From assembly GCA_028066055.1 (NCBI GenBank), contig JALCBY010000003.1:156874-220873 (forward strand): a stretch of DNA of 64,000 nt, given 5' to 3'. The notes beneath the pieces were generated by a model. That model searched no databases, was not told the origin of the DNA, and saw only the letters and a list, made by a program, of their open reading frames with translations. A program made the translations under genes and the position numbers. Shown in pieces: positions 41,985 through 53,990 of this stretch; positions within the stretch are counted from its first letter, which is position 1, and each line of letters starts with the position of its first letter. This DNA comes from Hyphomicrobiaceae bacterium (GTDB lineage: Bacteria; Pseudomonadota; Alphaproteobacteria; Rhizobiales; Methyloligellaceae).

Positions 41985-43401
41985 CAAAGAACACAGAGCC
42001 TTGGGTGAAGTAAGCAACAGTTACGACGTTCTTGTTGCCGGAGCCGGCAACGCCGCGCTGTGTGCGGCAATCACCGCACGCCGGGCGGGCGCGCGCGTCC
42101 TGGTGCTGGAGGTAGCGCCGAAGGAGTTCCGCGGCGGCAACTCGCGCCATACCCGAAACATCCGCTATGCCCACAACGCGGCGACCGACTACGTCACCGG
42201 CCCCTATCCGGTCGACGAATACTGGGAAGACCTGCTGCGCGTAACGGGAGGCAAGACCAACGAAAAACTGGCTCGCATGGTGCTGGAACAGTCGGTATAT
42301 GCCGTCGATTGGATGCAGGAACAGGGCGTGCGGTTTCAGCCTCCCTTGTCCGGAACACTCGGTCTGGCGCGCACCAACGCGTTCTTCTTTGGCGGCGGCA
42401 AGGCGATGATGAATTCCTATTTCTTGACCGCGGAAAAACTTGGCATTGAGGTGCTCTACGAAGCGGAAGTCACGGACCTGAACCTTGATGGAAGCCGTTT
42501 CCAGAGCGCGACGGTCCGCCACGATGGGCAGGAACGCCAGATCAGCGCGCGGACCGTAGTGATCGCGGCGGGTGGCTTTGAGGCCAATATCGACTGGCTG
42601 AAGGAGGGTTGGGGCGAGCGGGCGGAAAATTTCCTCATCCGGGGTACGCCCTACAACAAGGGCCGCATGCTGCGTGTCCTGCTGGACGCGGGCGCCCATC
42701 CGGTCAGCGAAGCGGACCAGTGCCATGCTGTTCCCATCGATGCGCGATCACCGCAATTCGACGGTGGCATCGCAACCCGCGTCGATTGCGTGATCTACTC
42801 GGTCGTCGTCAACAAGAATGCCGAGCGGTTCTACGATGAGGGCGAGGATATCTGGCCCAGACGTTATGCAATCTGGGGCCGGCTGGTAGGCCAGCAGCCG
42901 GATCAGATCGCATACGCGATCATCGATTCCAAAACGCCCGGACTGTTCATGCCGACGATCTTTCCGGCGATCGAAGCGGACACGATCGAGGAATTGGCGG
43001 AGAAACTGGACCTCGACCCCAAAGTCCTGTCCAGGACGGTCGACGGTTTCAACCGGAAGGTTCAGCCGGGCACGTTCGATCCGACCCAGCCGGACGGTTG
43101 TCACACCAAGGGGCTGAAGCCGCCGAAAACGAACTGGGCCCGGAAAATCGATCAACCGCCGTTTTTCGGTTATCCGCTCAGGCCCGGAATTACTTTCACC
43201 TATCTGGGCGTCGAGATCGACGAGAAGGCGCGAGTCTTGATGGGCCCGGAAAAGAAGCCCGCGGACAATATCTTCGCGGCCGGGGAAGTGATGGCCGGAA
43301 ACGTCCTTGGACAGGGTTATGCCGGCGGACTTGGTATGGCCATCGGCGTGGTCTTCGGGCGCATCGCCGGAGAGGGGGCAGCGCGCCGTGCTGTTAACTG
43401 A
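41956..43401 (+). CDS. tcuA: FAD-dependent tricarballylate dehydrogenase-like protein
   Basis: The flavoprotein contains the FAD dinucleotide loop YDVLVAGAGNAALCAAITAR, SRHTRNIRYAHN, VVIAAGGFEANIDWL and the C-terminal GEVMAGNVLGQGYAGGLGMA. This is the fumarate reductase-like fold of TcuA, which oxidises tricarballylate to cis-aconitate. The frame opens at ATG 41956 (481 residues), but those first codons lie in zapE debris; TTG 42001 is the more natural start. It overlaps tcuB by 14 bases. The substrate is inferred from the TcuA-TcuB-regulator arrangement and could be a related tricarboxylate. Confidence 0.88.
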   Translation: MAKPCRRTRYKEHRALGEVSNSYDVLVAGAGNAALCAAITARRAGARVLVLEVAPKEFRGGNSRHTRNIRYAHNAATDYVTGPYPVDEYWEDLLRVTGGKTNEKLARMVLEQSVYAVDWMQEQGVRFQPPLSGTLGLARTNAFFFGGGKAMMNSYFLTAEKLGIEVLYEAEVTDLNLDGSRFQSATVRHDGQERQISARTVVIAAGGFEANIDWLKEGWGERAENFLIRGTPYNKGRMLRVLLDAGAHPVSEADQCHAVPIDARSPQFDGGIATRVDCVIYSVVVNKNAERFYDEGEDIWPRRYAIWGRLVGQQPDQIAYAIIDSKTPGLFMPTIFPAIEADTIEELAEKLDLDPKVLSRTVDGFNRKVQPGTFDPTQPDGCHTKGLKPPKTNWARKIDQPPFFGYPLRPGITFTYLGVEIDEKARVLMGPEKKPADNIFAAGEVMAGNVLGQGYAGGLGMAIGVVFGRIAGEGAARRAVN

Positions 43402-44500
43402 CAAAGCCCAGCCGGAGCCGATTGGGGAAGCCGAACGGCTGATGACGATCTGCAATGCCTGTCGCTATTGCGAAGGCTTCTGTGCCGTGTTCCCCGCCAT
43501 GGAGCGCCGCCGGTTCTTTGCTGAAGGCGATCTGACCTATCTGGCAAATCTCTGTCACGGGTGCCAGGGCTGCTACCACGTGTGCCAATACGCACCGCCG
43601 CACGAATTCGACGTCAATGTCCCGCAGACCTTTTCCAGGGCACGCGCGGAATCCTACGAGCGTTTTGCATGGCCGGGATTTCTGGCAAAAGCGTTCCATC
43701 GCAACGGCCTGATCCTGTCGCTGCTGACGGCCCTTGGCCTTGCCCTCGTGATCGGTCTGACCTTCGGCTTGCAGAATCCGGATGTCATTTTCGGCAGTCA
43801 TTCGGGCGAAGGCGCGTTCTACCGGGTCATTCCCTATGAGGCGATGGTGTGGCCCTTCGGTCTTGTCTTCCTCTTCGCCATTGCCGCCATGATCGTTGGC
43901 GGCGTGCGATACTGGCGGGCGACTTCCGGTGCAGTGCACGGAAAGCTGTCGCCCGGTGCCGTTCTTGGCGGTGTCTGGGACACGTTGACACTGAAAAACC
44001 TCGGTGGCGGCGGTGGTGGCTGCACCTATCCTGACGAGACGTTCTCCTATGCGCGGCGCACCTATCACCATTTCACCTTTTACGGCTTCATGCTGTGCTT
44101 CGCTGCAACCTCGGTCGCAACCGTCTACGACCATGTGTTCGGCTGGATCGCGCCTTATGGCTATCTCAGCCTGCCCGTCGTCCTTGGAACTCTCGGCGGC
44201 ATCGGGTTGCTCGTCGGCCCGGCCGGGTTGTTGGCACTCAAAATGCGTGCGGAGCCCGCGCCGCAGGCGCGTGAACTTGTGGGCATGGACGTGGCGTTGC
44301 TCGTGCTGCTGTTCCTGATCAGCCTGACGGGGCTCGTTTTGCTGGTCTTCCGCGAAACTAGCGCCATGGGCCTGCTCCTTATCGTCCATCTCGGCTTCGT
44401 GCTCGCGCTGTTTGTCACCTTGCCATATTCGAAGATGGTGCATGGAGTGTACCGCCTGCTAGCGCTCATACAGGATGCCGCGGAACGCCGCGCGGAGTGA
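43388..44500 (+). CDS. tcuB: Tricarballylate utilisation protein B-like (CitB domain) membrane Fe-S protein
   Basis: GTG 43388 starts the 370-residue protein, overlapping the tcuA stop. Two cysteine clusters CNACRYCEGFC (about 19-29) and CHGCQGCYHVC (about 57-67) would bind Fe-S clusters. About six membrane segments follow (about residues 100-355), with a distinctive GGGGGGCTYPDETFS loop. TcuB reoxidises the FADH2 of TcuA and passes electrons to the quinone pool. No dedicated transporter gene (TcuC) is present here. Confidence 0.9.
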   Translation: MLLTDKAQPEPIGEAERLMTICNACRYCEGFCAVFPAMERRRFFAEGDLTYLANLCHGCQGCYHVCQYAPPHEFDVNVPQTFSRARAESYERFAWPGFLAKAFHRNGLILSLLTALGLALVIGLTFGLQNPDVIFGSHSGEGAFYRVIPYEAMVWPFGLVFLFAIAAMIVGGVRYWRATSGAVHGKLSPGAVLGGVWDTLTLKNLGGGGGGCTYPDETFSYARRTYHHFTFYGFMLCFAATSVATVYDHVFGWIAPYGYLSLPVVLGTLGGIGLLVGPAGLLALKMRAEPAPQARELVGMDVALLVLLFLISLTGLVLLVFRETSAMGLLLIVHLGFVLALFVTLPYSKMVHGVYRLLALIQDAAERRAE

Positions 44501-44649
44501 TCTTTGGACCACCCCGGTGCGACCGCCACGAGGTTGCGCCACTCGCCGTTTCGGGCTAACCACTCCGGCACACACTGATGTGCACGACTTTGCGGAAAAT
44601 GCTGGGTGTCGTTCACGTCTCGACAGGGGTGCATCACGTAGGAGAGTAG

Positions 44650-45615
<966 letters not shown>

Positions 45616-45643
45616 CGTGCATCATTAGCGCGGGGGGTGTCAG

Positions 45644-46813
45644 ATGAATATTCACGAATATCAGGCCAAGGAAGTTCTGAAGGCTGCAGGCGCGCCGGTG
45701 CCCAAGGGTGGGATCGCCTTCTCGGTCGAAGAGGCGGTCAAGGCCGCGGAGGATCTCGGCGGTCCGATCTGGGTCGTCAAGGCGCAGATCCACGCCGGAG
45801 GCCGCGGCAAGGGCGGCGGCGTCAAGGTGGTCAAGTCGGTCGACGAGGTGCGGGATGAAGCCTCCCGCATGCTCGGCATGACGCTGGTCACGCACCAGAC
45901 GGGACCGCAGGGGAAAGAGGTCGGCCGCGTCTATATCGAAGACGGCTCCGACATCGACCGTGAACTCTATCTCTCCGCGCTGGTCGACCGCGAAACGTCC
46001 CGGATTGCCTTCATCGCCTCGACCGAAGGCGGTATGGATATCGAGGAAGTGGCAGCCAAGACGCCGGAAAAAATTCTCACCATCACCATCGATCCCGCAT
46101 CCGGTTATTCGGGGTTTCACGGCCGCAAGATCGCTTTCGCACTGGGGCTTGAGGGTGATCAGGTCAAGCAATGCGTCAAGCTCATCGGCACGCTGTATAA
46201 TATGCTCATCGACAAGGATGCGAGCCTGCTGGAGATCAATCCGCTGGTCGTGACGAAGTCGGGTGAACTCATCTGCCTCGACGCCAAGATGAATTTCGAC
46301 AGCAACGCGCTCTATCGCCATCCCGACATCGTGGAGTTGCGCGATCTGTCGGAGGAAGACCCGGCGGAGGTCGAAGCGTCCAAGTTCGACCTCAACTACA
46401 TCAAGCTCGACGGCACGATCGGCTGCATGGTCAACGGCGCAGGCCTCGCCATGGCGACCATGGACATCATCAACTTGTATGGCGCGGAGCCCGCAAACTT
46501 CCTGGACGTGGGCGGCGGCGCTAACAAGGAACAGGTGATGAATGCGTTCCGTATCATCCTGTCCGACGACAATGTGCAGGGCATTCTGGTCAATATCTTT
46601 GGCGGCATCATGCGCTGCGACATCATAGCCGAGGGCATCGTCGCGGCAGCCAAGGAGATGGAGATCGACGTGCCGCTGGTGGTGCGGCTCGAGGGCACCA
46701 ATGTGGAACTCGGCAAGAAGCTCCTTGATGAGTCCGGGCTGGCGATCGTGTCGGCGGATAATCTCGACGATGCGGCCCAGAAGATCGTCGCCCAGGTCAA
46801 GGAGGCCGCATAG
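45644..46813 (+). CDS. sucC: Succinyl-CoA synthetase beta subunit
   Basis: SucC is the ATP-grasp subunit of succinyl-CoA synthetase, binding nucleotide and succinate. The 389-residue protein begins [20 protein letters not shown]. It contains [20 protein letters not shown] (nucleotide grasp), [16 protein letters not shown] (metal ligands) and [15 protein letters not shown] (succinate site). It follows mdh by 28 bases and is directly joined to sucD (TAG then ATG). Confidence 0.97.
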   Translation: MNIHEYQAKEVLKAAGAPVPKGGIAFSVEEAVKAAEDLGGPIWVVKAQIHAGGRGKGGGVKVVKSVDEVRDEASRMLGMTLVTHQTGPQGKEVGRVYIEDGSDIDRELYLSALVDRETSRIAFIASTEGGMDIEEVAAKTPEKILTITIDPASGYSGFHGRKIAFALGLEGDQVKQCVKLIGTLYNMLIDKDASLLEINPLVVTKSGELICLDAKMNFDSNALYRHPDIVELRDLSEEDPAEVEASKFDLNYIKLDGTIGCMVNGAGLAMATMDIINLYGAEPANFLDVGGGANKEQVMNAFRIILSDDNVQGILVNIFGGIMRCDIIAEGIVAAAKEMEIDVPLVVRLEGTNVELGKKLLDESGLAIVSADNLDDAAQKIVAQVKEAA

Positions 46814-47689
46814 ATGTCAGTCCTCGTCGACAAGAATACCAAGGTCATCTGTCAGGGCTTCACCGGCTCGCAGGGCACCTTCCATTCCGAGCAGGCCATC
46901 GCCTACGGGACGAAAATGGTCGGCGGCGTGACGCCGGGTAAGGGTGGCAGCGAACATCTGGGTCTGCCCGTGTTCAACACGGTCGCCGAAGCCGTGAAGG
47001 AAACCGGTGCCAATGCCACCGCCATCTATGTGCCGCCACCCTTTGCGGCCGACGCGATCTTGGAAGCGATCGATGCGGAAATCCCGCTCGCCGTGTGCAT
47101 CACCGAAGGCATTCCGGTGCTCGACATGGTCGAGGTCAAGCGCGCGCTGTCGGGCTCGAAAACGCGCCTGATCGGACCGAACTGTCCGGGCATCATCACG
47201 CCCGATGAATGCAAGATCGGTATCATGCCGGGCCATATCCATCGGCCCGGTTCCGTCGGCATCGTGTCGCGATCCGGCACGCTGACCTATGAGGCCGTCG
47301 CGCAGACGACCGCTGCCGGGTTGGGTCAGAGCACCTGTATCGGCATCGGTGGCGACCCGGTGAACGGCACGAACTTCATCGACTGCCTCGATCTGTTCCT
47401 CGGCGACGACAAGACGGAGTCGATCATCATGATCGGTGAAATTGGCGGGTCGGCGGAAGAGGACGCGGCGGATTTCGTCAAGTCTTCCAAGGTGAAAAAG
47501 CCGATCGTCGGGTTCATCGCCGGCGTGACTGCACCTCCCGGACGGCGCATGGGCCATGCGGGCGCCATCATCTCCGGGGGCAAGGGCGGGGCCGAGGACA
47601 AGATGGAAGCAATGCGGTCGGCGGGAATTGCTGTATCAAATTCGCCGGCAGGTCTTGGAACGACGCTCGTAGACGTATTAAATGGTTGA
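46814..47689 (+). CDS. sucD: Succinyl-CoA synthetase alpha subunit
   Basis: SucD carries the CoA site and the phosphorylated histidine. The 291 residues include [20 protein letters not shown] (CoA-binding Rossmann), [20 protein letters not shown], and [18 protein letters not shown] with the phospho-His at about residue 248. It starts immediately after the sucC stop, so translation is coupled and the two subunits are made in equal amounts. Confidence 0.97.
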   Translation: MSVLVDKNTKVICQGFTGSQGTFHSEQAIAYGTKMVGGVTPGKGGSEHLGLPVFNTVAEAVKETGANATAIYVPPPFAADAILEAIDAEIPLAVCITEGIPVLDMVEVKRALSGSKTRLIGPNCPGIITPDECKIGIMPGHIHRPGSVGIVSRSGTLTYEAVAQTTAAGLGQSTCIGIGGDPVNGTNFIDCLDLFLGDDKTESIIMIGEIGGSAEEDAADFVKSSKVKKPIVGFIAGVTAPPGRRMGHAGAIISGGKGGAEDKMEAMRSAGIAVSNSPAGLGTTLVDVLNG

Positions 47690-47766
47690 GTGAACCGGCG
47701 CGCTGCACGTGCGGGTCGGTAGAGGCGGAACCATAGGGATCACTATCCCGCACGCGAGGTCGGCTC

Positions 47767-50715
47767 ATGGGACGGCAGGAACGCAATGAACTGTTCGCCC
47801 GCACGTCATTTCTGGACGGGGCGAATGCGGACTATATCGAAGAACTCTACGCCAACTATCAGAATAATCCGGGTACTGTCGACGAGGAGTGGCAGGCCTT
47901 CTTCCGTGACCTGAAGGACGCGCCGGACGATGTCCTGCGCGAAGCCGAAGGACCGTCCTGGAAGCGGGAAGATTGGCCGGTTGCGGCCAACGGCGAGCTT
48001 GTGAGTGCGCTCGACGGCGACTGGACTCCCGTCGAGCAGCGGCTCGGCGCTGCGATCCAGGGTCGCGCCCAGACCATGGGCGTGGAACTCACCAGCGATC
48101 TGGCGCTTGCCGCGACGCGGGACTCGGTGCGCGCGCTCATGATGATCCGGTCCTACCGCGTGCGAGGTCATCTGGCCGCCGACCTCGATCCTCTCGGGCT
48201 CGACAAGAAGGAAGCGCATCCAGAACTGGAACCGGCATCATACGGGTTCACCCCGCGCGACTATGACCGCAAGATCTTCCTCGACTTCGTGCTCGGGCTC
48301 GAATTCGGGACGGTGCGTGAGATCATCGAGATCCTCAAACGCACCTACTGCTCCAAGATCGGCATCGAGTTCATGCATATTTCGTCGCCGGAGCAGAAAA
48401 GCTGGCTTCAGGCGCGCATGGAGGGCCGCGACAAGGAGGTGTCCTTCACCGACGAGGGCAAGAAGGCCATTCTGTCCAAGCTCGTCGAGGTGGAGGCGTT
48501 CGAGAAATTCCTCGATGTGAAATATACCGGCACCAAGCGTTTCGGCCTCGATGGTGGCGAGTCGGCGGTGCCCGCACTTGAGCAGATCATCAAGCGCGGC
48601 GGCCACCTCGGCGTGGAGGACATCATTCTCGGCATGCCGCATCGCGGGCGTCTGAACATCCTTGCCAATGTGATGGGCAAGCCGTTCCGCGCGATTTTTA
48701 ATGAATTCAAGGGCGGGTCCGCCAATCCGGACGACGTGGAAGGGTCCGGCGATGTGAAGTATCATCTTGGCGCGTCGTCGGATCGCGAATTCGATGGCAA
48801 CAACGTGCATCTTTCACTGACCGCGAACCCGTCGCACCTGGAAATCGTGGTGCCTGTCGTACTCGGCAAGGTCCGGGCCAAACAGGATCAGCACCGGGAT
48901 GTGCAGCGCACCAAGGTGCTGCCGCTCCTGCTGCATGGCGACGCTGCCTTCGCGGGTCAGGGTGTGGTTGCGGAATGTTTCGGGCTTTCGGGTCTTGCCG
49001 GCCACCGCACCGGCGGGTCGATCCACTTCATCGTCAACAACCAGATCGGTTTCACCACCGCGCCTCACAATTCGCGATCATCGCCCTATCCTTCCGACGT
49101 TGCGCGCATGATCGAGGCACCGATCTTCCACGTGAACGGGGATGATCCGGAGGCGGTTGTGCATGTGGCGAAGGTGGCGACCGAGTTCCGTCAGGAATTC
49201 CACAAGCCTGTCGTCATCGACATGTTCTGTTATCGCCGCCACGGCCACAATGAAGGTGACGAACCCTCCTTCACGCAGCCGCTCATGTACAAGAAGATCC
49301 GTTCGCACCCAAGCGTGGTCGAAGTCTATTCGCAGCGCTTGATCGATGAAGGGCTCATCACCGCTGACGACTATCAGGCGATGCAGACCGACATGCGCGA
49401 GACGCTGGAAGAGGAATTCACTGCCGGCGAATCCTACAAACCCAACAAGGCCGACTGGCTCGACGGCAAATGGTCCGGGCTTGGCCTGGCGGAAGAGGGC
49501 GCGCGCCGCGGCAAGACCGGTGTCGATATCAGCCGGCTTCAGGAAGTGGGCAAGGCGCTTGCCTGCGTGCCCGAGGGCTTCGATGTCCATCGCACCATCA
49601 GGCGCTTCATGGACAACCGCCGCAAGATGATGGAGGAGGGTACCAGCATCGACTGGTCGCTTGCGGAAGCGCTTGCATTTGGCACGCTGCTGCTGGAGGG
49701 CTCACGCGTGCGCCTGTCCGGTCAGGATTGCGAGCGCGGGACGTTCTCGCAGCGCCATTCCGTCATTCACGACCAGACCACCGATGCGCGTTTCACACCG
49801 CTCAACCATATCGCCGCCAATCAGGCGCAGTATGAAGTGATCAACTCCATGCTGTCGGAGGAGGCGGTGCTCGGCTTCGAGTATGGCTACACGCTGGCCG
49901 AGCCGAACGCGCTCACCATGTGGGAGGCGCAGTTCGGCGATTTTGCCAACGGGGCGCAGGTGGTCATCGACCAGTTCATTTCGTCGGGCGAGCGCAAATG
50001 GTTGCGCATGTCGGGCCTCGTGCTGCTGCTGCCACACGGGTACGAGGGCCAGGGGCCGGAACATTCCTCGGCGCGGCTCGAACGCTTCCTGCAGTTGTCG
50101 GCCGAAGATAACTGGCAGGTCGCCAACTGCACGACACCGGCGAACTATTTCCACATTCTGCGCCGGCAGCTGCACCGAAACTTCCGCAAGCCGCTCGTGC
50201 TGATGACGCCCAAGTCTCTGCTGCGTCACAAGCGGGTGGTATCGCCACTGGACATGCTGGGGCCGGATTCGACATTCCACCGGGTGCTCTGGGATGACGC
50301 TCAACTGCTGGAGGGTGAGAAAGTCAAGTTGGCGCCGGACAAGGAGATCAAACGCGTCGTGATGTGCTCGGGCAAGGTTTATTACGACCTTTACGATGCC
50401 CGCGAGCAAAAGGGCATCGACGATGTCTATCTCATGCGGCTGGAACAGATCTACCCGTTCCCGGTGCAGGCGCTGAAAGAGGAACTTGGGCGCTTCCCGC
50501 AGGCGGAAATGATCTGGTGCCAGGAAGAACCCAAGAATATGGGCAGCTGGATGTTCGTGGAGCCGAACATCGAAATGGTCCTGAGAGACATCGGCGCGGA
50601 GCATACGCGTGCCGTCTATGCTGGACGGCCCGCGTCAGCGGCAACGGCCTCGGGCCTGATGAGCAAGCACATGGCGGAGCTGGAAGCGTTTGTCGCGGCG
50701 GCGTTGGGCCGCTAA
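47767..50715 (+). CDS. sucA: 2-oxoglutarate dehydrogenase E1 component
   Basis: SucA is the thiamine-diphosphate E1 that decarboxylates 2-oxoglutarate and passes succinyl to SucB. The 982-residue protein shows FLDGANADYIEELYANYQNN at the N-terminus (E2-interacting), GMPHRGRLNILANVMGKPF, GDAAFAGQGVVAECFGLSG and NNQIGFTTAP (ThDP/Mg site), and the C-terminal LLLPHGYEGQGPEHSSARLE with MTPKSLLRHK. It starts 77 bases after sucD, in the same transcript orientation. Confidence 0.98.
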   Translation: MGRQERNELFARTSFLDGANADYIEELYANYQNNPGTVDEEWQAFFRDLKDAPDDVLREAEGPSWKREDWPVAANGELVSALDGDWTPVEQRLGAAIQGRAQTMGVELTSDLALAATRDSVRALMMIRSYRVRGHLAADLDPLGLDKKEAHPELEPASYGFTPRDYDRKIFLDFVLGLEFGTVREIIEILKRTYCSKIGIEFMHISSPEQKSWLQARMEGRDKEVSFTDEGKKAILSKLVEVEAFEKFLDVKYTGTKRFGLDGGESAVPALEQIIKRGGHLGVEDIILGMPHRGRLNILANVMGKPFRAIFNEFKGGSANPDDVEGSGDVKYHLGASSDREFDGNNVHLSLTANPSHLEIVVPVVLGKVRAKQDQHRDVQRTKVLPLLLHGDAAFAGQGVVAECFGLSGLAGHRTGGSIHFIVNNQIGFTTAPHNSRSSPYPSDVARMIEAPIFHVNGDDPEAVVHVAKVATEFRQEFHKPVVIDMFCYRRHGHNEGDEPSFTQPLMYKKIRSHPSVVEVYSQRLIDEGLITADDYQAMQTDMRETLEEEFTAGESYKPNKADWLDGKWSGLGLAEEGARRGKTGVDISRLQEVGKALACVPEGFDVHRTIRRFMDNRRKMMEEGTSIDWSLAEALAFGTLLLEGSRVRLSGQDCERGTFSQRHSVIHDQTTDARFTPLNHIAANQAQYEVINSMLSEEAVLGFEYGYTLAEPNALTMWEAQFGDFANGAQVVIDQFISSGERKWLRMSGLVLLLPHGYEGQGPEHSSARLERFLQLSAEDNWQVANCTTPANYFHILRRQLHRNFRKPLVLMTPKSLLRHKRVVSPLDMLGPDSTFHRVLWDDAQLLEGEKVKLAPDKEIKRVVMCSGKVYYDLYDAREQKGIDDVYLMRLEQIYPFPVQALKEELGRFPQAEMIWCQEEPKNMGSWMFVEPNIEMVLRDIGAEHTRAVYAGRPASAATASGLMSKHMAELEAFVAAALGR

Positions 50716-50777
50716 ACGGCCAGCATGGAAGAGACTGATCCGGCGCGGCGGCCGGACACAAGAGAGGGGCAAGAGGC

Positions 50778-52055
50778 ATGGCAAGTGAAATCCGCGTTCC
50801 CACACTGGGGGAATCGGTTACCGAGGCGACGGTCGGACAGTGGTTCAAGAAGGCGGGGGACGCTGTCAATGCGGATGAGCCGGTTGTCGAGCTTGAAACC
50901 GACAAGGTGACGATTGAGGTACCGGCACCCGCGGGCGGTGTGTTGTCCGAAATTGCCGTGAATGAAGGCGAAACGGTCGAGGTCGGTGCCCTGCTTGGGA
51001 ATATCTCCGAAGGCGACGGTGCCGCGGCGGCACCAGCCAAAGAGGAGAAGGCCGAGGCCAAGGCGGAAGCAGCGCCGGCTCCTGAGAAAGTCGAGGCGGT
51101 ATTGGCTGCCAGCGGCGGCGACATGCCGTTGTCTCCCGCCGTGCAGAAACTTTTGACCGAGAACAATCTCGATCCTGCGTCCATCAAGGGGACCGGCAAG
51201 GACGGTCGCCTCACCAAGGAGGATGTTCTCAACGCGATCGAGGGCGGAGGTGCAGCACCCGCTCCCGCGGCTGCCGAGCAGATCACCTTGACGACACCGA
51301 CGGTCTCCGCAGAGCCTCCGGCGGCGGTTCGCGCTCCCGTCGCGGTTGAGGATGAGGTGCGCGAAGAGCGCGTGCGCATGACCAAACTGCGCCAGACCAT
51401 CGCCCGGCGTCTGAAGGATTCCCAGAATACGGCGGCGATGCTGACCACCTTCAACGAGGTGGACATGGGCGCGGTGATGGATTTGCGGCGCGAATACAAG
51501 GAGCTGTTCGAGAAACGCCATGGCGTGCGGCTCGGCTTCATGGGGTTTTTCGTGAAGGCCTGTATCCAGGCGCTGAAGGAAATTCCGGAGGTCAATTCCG
51601 AGATCGACGGCACGGACATCGTCTACAAGAACTACTATCACGTCGGCATTGCCGTCGGCACGGACAAGGGACTGGTCGTGCCCGTGGTCCGTGACGCGCA
51701 GAATATGACGCTGCCCCAGATCGAGGCGGAAATCGGGCGGCTTGGAAAGCGCGCCCGCGACGGCGAGCTGTCGATTGCGGAAATGCAGGGCGGCACCTTC
51801 ACCATCACCAACGGTGGGGTGTATGGCTCGCTGATGTCCACACCGATCCTCAACGCGCCGCAATCCGGCATTCTTGGCATGCACGCCATCCAGGAAAGAC
51901 CCGTTGTTCGCGACGGAGAACTGGTGATCCGCCCGATGATGTATCTGGCGCTCTCCTATGATCACCGCGTCGTCGACGGCAAGGGGGCCGTGACGTTCCT
52001 CGTGCGCGTGAAGGAATGTCTCGAAGATCCGCAGCGCATGGTTCTGGATATCTAG
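50778..52055 (+). CDS. sucB: 2-oxoglutarate dehydrogenase E2 (dihydrolipoyl succinyltransferase)
   Basis: The 425-residue protein has one N-terminal lipoyl domain ([12 protein letters not shown], lipoylated Lys43) and an Ala/Glu/Lys-rich linker (about 80-115). A peripheral-subunit binding domain follows ([20 protein letters not shown], about 117-150), then a second Pro/Ala linker. The catalytic domain from about 200 ends in [12 protein letters not shown] (His396, Asp400). It forms the core of the complex between SucA and Lpd, which flank it. Confidence 0.98.
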   Translation: MASEIRVPTLGESVTEATVGQWFKKAGDAVNADEPVVELETDKVTIEVPAPAGGVLSEIAVNEGETVEVGALLGNISEGDGAAAAPAKEEKAEAKAEAAPAPEKVEAVLAASGGDMPLSPAVQKLLTENNLDPASIKGTGKDGRLTKEDVLNAIEGGGAAPAPAAAEQITLTTPTVSAEPPAAVRAPVAVEDEVREERVRMTKLRQTIARRLKDSQNTAAMLTTFNEVDMGAVMDLRREYKELFEKRHGVRLGFMGFFVKACIQALKEIPEVNSEIDGTDIVYKNYYHVGIAVGTDKGLVVPVVRDAQNMTLPQIEAEIGRLGKRARDGELSIAEMQGGTFTITNGGVYGSLMSTPILNAPQSGILGMHAIQERPVVRDGELVIRPMMYLALSYDHRVVDGKGAVTFLVRVKECLEDPQRMVLDI

Positions 52056-52086
52056 GCCGCGCAACTCTTCAACAAAGGAAGACACA

Positions 52087-53490
52087 ATGGCTGACGCATA
52101 CGATCTCGTTGTCATCGGCACCGGCCCGGGCGGCTATGTGTGTGCGATCCGCGCCGCGCAGTTGGGGCTGAAAACCGCGGTCGTGGAGAAACGGGCGACC
52201 CACGGCGGCACCTGTCTGAACGTCGGCTGTATCCCGTCGAAGGCGCTCCTACATGCGTCCGAACTCTATGAAGAGGCCGATCACGGGTTTGCCGACATGG
52301 GCATAAAAGTTTCACCGAAACTCGACCTGAAGACGATGCAGGCGTTCAAGCAGGAGGGTATCGACGGCAACACGGCGGGCGTTGAATATCTGCTCAAGAA
52401 GAACAAGATCGAGTCCTTCCATGGCACAGGCAAGATTTTGGCGCCCGGCAAAGTGGAAGTGACACCGGAGAAAGGCGACGCGCAGACAATCGAAACCAAG
52501 AATATCGTCATTGCGACGGGTTCGGACGTGGCGCAGCTGCCGGGCATCGAGATCGATGAAAAGAAGGTCGTGTCATCCACCGGCGCACTGGAACTCTCCG
52601 AGGTACCGAAGAAGATGATCGTGGTGGGGGCCGGCATCATCGGTCTTGAACTGGGCTCAGTGTGGCGGCGGCTCGGTGCGGAGGTGCTGGTCGTCGAGTT
52701 TCTGGATCGGATCACGCCGGGCATGGACGCCGACGTCGCCAAGAATTTCCAGCGCATCCTCAAGAAACAGGGCATGCAGTTCAAGCTCGGTCACAAGGTC
52801 ACTGGCGTCGAGACCAAGGGCAAGGGCTGCAAGGTGACCATCGAGCCCGCCAAGGGCGGTGATGCGGAGACGATCGAGTGCGATGTAGTGCTCGTGGCCA
52901 TTGGCCGCGTGCCGTACACGGAAGGGTTGGGGTTGGAGGACGTGGGGGTCAAGCTCGACAATCACGGGCGGATCGTGACCGACGGGCGCTACAAGACAAG
53001 TGTCGACGGCATCTATGCCATTGGCGACGTGATCGATGGCCCCATGCTTGCGCATAAGGCCGAGGATGAAGGGATCGCCGCGGCGGAGATCCTCGCCGGG
53101 CAGGCGGGGCACGTGAACTATGGCGTCATCCCGGGCGTGATCTACACCTATCCGGAAGTGGCCGAGGTTGGAAAGACCGAGGAAACCTTGAAAGAAGAGG
53201 GCGTCGAATACAATGTCGGAAAATTCCCCTTTACCGCCAATGGCCGCGCCAAGGTGAACCGGACGACAGACGGCTTCGTGAAAGTCCTCGCCGACGCCAA
53301 GACGGATCGCGTTCTCGGCGTACACATTATCGGCGCGGACGCCGGGAACATGATTGCCGAAGCTGCCGTTCTCATGGAGTTCGGCGGATCAGCCGAGGAT
53401 CTCGCGCGCACCTGCCACGCCCATCCCACATTGCCTGAAGCCGTGAAGGAAGCCGCACTTGCGGTTGCCAAGCGCGCGCTCCACATGTGA
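52087..53490 (+). CDS. lpd: Dihydrolipoyl dehydrogenase (E3)
   Basis: Lpd reoxidises the lipoyl groups of SucB and passes electrons to NAD+. The 467-residue protein has the FAD loop [20 protein letters not shown], redox disulphide [13 protein letters not shown] (C43, C48), NAD loop [15 protein letters not shown], and the C-terminal catalytic pair in [10 protein letters not shown] (His446, Glu451). It is the last gene of the TCA row, and the following MAPEG gene is broken. Confidence 0.97.
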   Translation: MADAYDLVVIGTGPGGYVCAIRAAQLGLKTAVVEKRATHGGTCLNVGCIPSKALLHASELYEEADHGFADMGIKVSPKLDLKTMQAFKQEGIDGNTAGVEYLLKKNKIESFHGTGKILAPGKVEVTPEKGDAQTIETKNIVIATGSDVAQLPGIEIDEKKVVSSTGALELSEVPKKMIVVGAGIIGLELGSVWRRLGAEVLVVEFLDRITPGMDADVAKNFQRILKKQGMQFKLGHKVTGVETKGKGCKVTIEPAKGGDAETIECDVVLVAIGRVPYTEGLGLEDVGVKLDNHGRIVTDGRYKTSVDGIYAIGDVIDGPMLAHKAEDEGIAAAEILAGQAGHVNYGVIPGVIYTYPEVAEVGKTEETLKEEGVEYNVGKFPFTANGRAKVNRTTDGFVKVLADAKTDRVLGVHIIGADAGNMIAEAAVLMEFGGSAEDLARTCHAHPTLPEAVKEAALAVAKRALHM

Positions 53491-53535
53491 GATCGCGATG
53501 ATCTGGCGAACAGTAACGTAGTTTAGAAACGTCGA

Positions 53536-53958
53536 ATGACTCAAAGCGCGATTTTTGCACCCGTCTTCGCAACGTTTTTTCTGACCATGCTGGTCTGGAT
53601 ATACATGTATGCGCGTCGTATTCCCTACATTCGGAGAAACAACTTCACGCCCGAAGAGCTAAGGCCGATCACATTTGCAGATCGCTCTCCGCCGGAGGTT
53701 TCGAACCCGGCGGACAATCTGAAAAACCTTTTTGAGACCCCGATCCTGTTTTACGCCATGGCCATGTATCTCTACGTGTCGGGGTAGGTTGATGCGATAT
53801 ACATGGGCGCGGCGTGGATCTTCGTGTTGTTCCGGATTTTGCATAGCGCCGTTCACTGCACGATCAATGTCGCACTGCTGAGGTTCGGCCTCTATCTGGT
53901 GGCCACGCTTTCGCTCTGGTTTATCGTGGTGCGCGCGGCACTTCAGTATATCAGGTGA
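53536..53958 (+). pseudogene. MAPEG family membrane protein interrupted by an in-frame TAG
   Basis: The frame from ATG 53536 encodes a MAPEG N-terminus (FFLTMLVWIYMYARRIPYIR, then FETPILFYAMAMYLYVSG). It stops at TAG 53785-53787. Reading on in the same frame gives the expected rest without further breaks: VDAIYMGAAWIFVLFRILHS, then AVHCTINVALLRFGLYLVAT, to a TGA at 53956-53958. A single base change in one codon explains the break. Full length would be 140 residues. Either a recent pseudogene or a sequence error. Confidence 0.82.
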
Positions 53959-53990
53959 GGACGGCGACTGTTCAGAGGCCGGAGCTACCC

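Noticed and set aside
41697..42008. A 103-codon frame containing GEAVSEDA
   Set aside because: As a gene it has no start signal and overlaps the GntR end; only its last part is meaningful, as the zapE relic.
43307..43387. N-terminal extension of tcuB from ATG 43307
   Set aside because: Those codons are the out-of-frame end of tcuA; the Fe-S protein begins naturally at GTG 43388.
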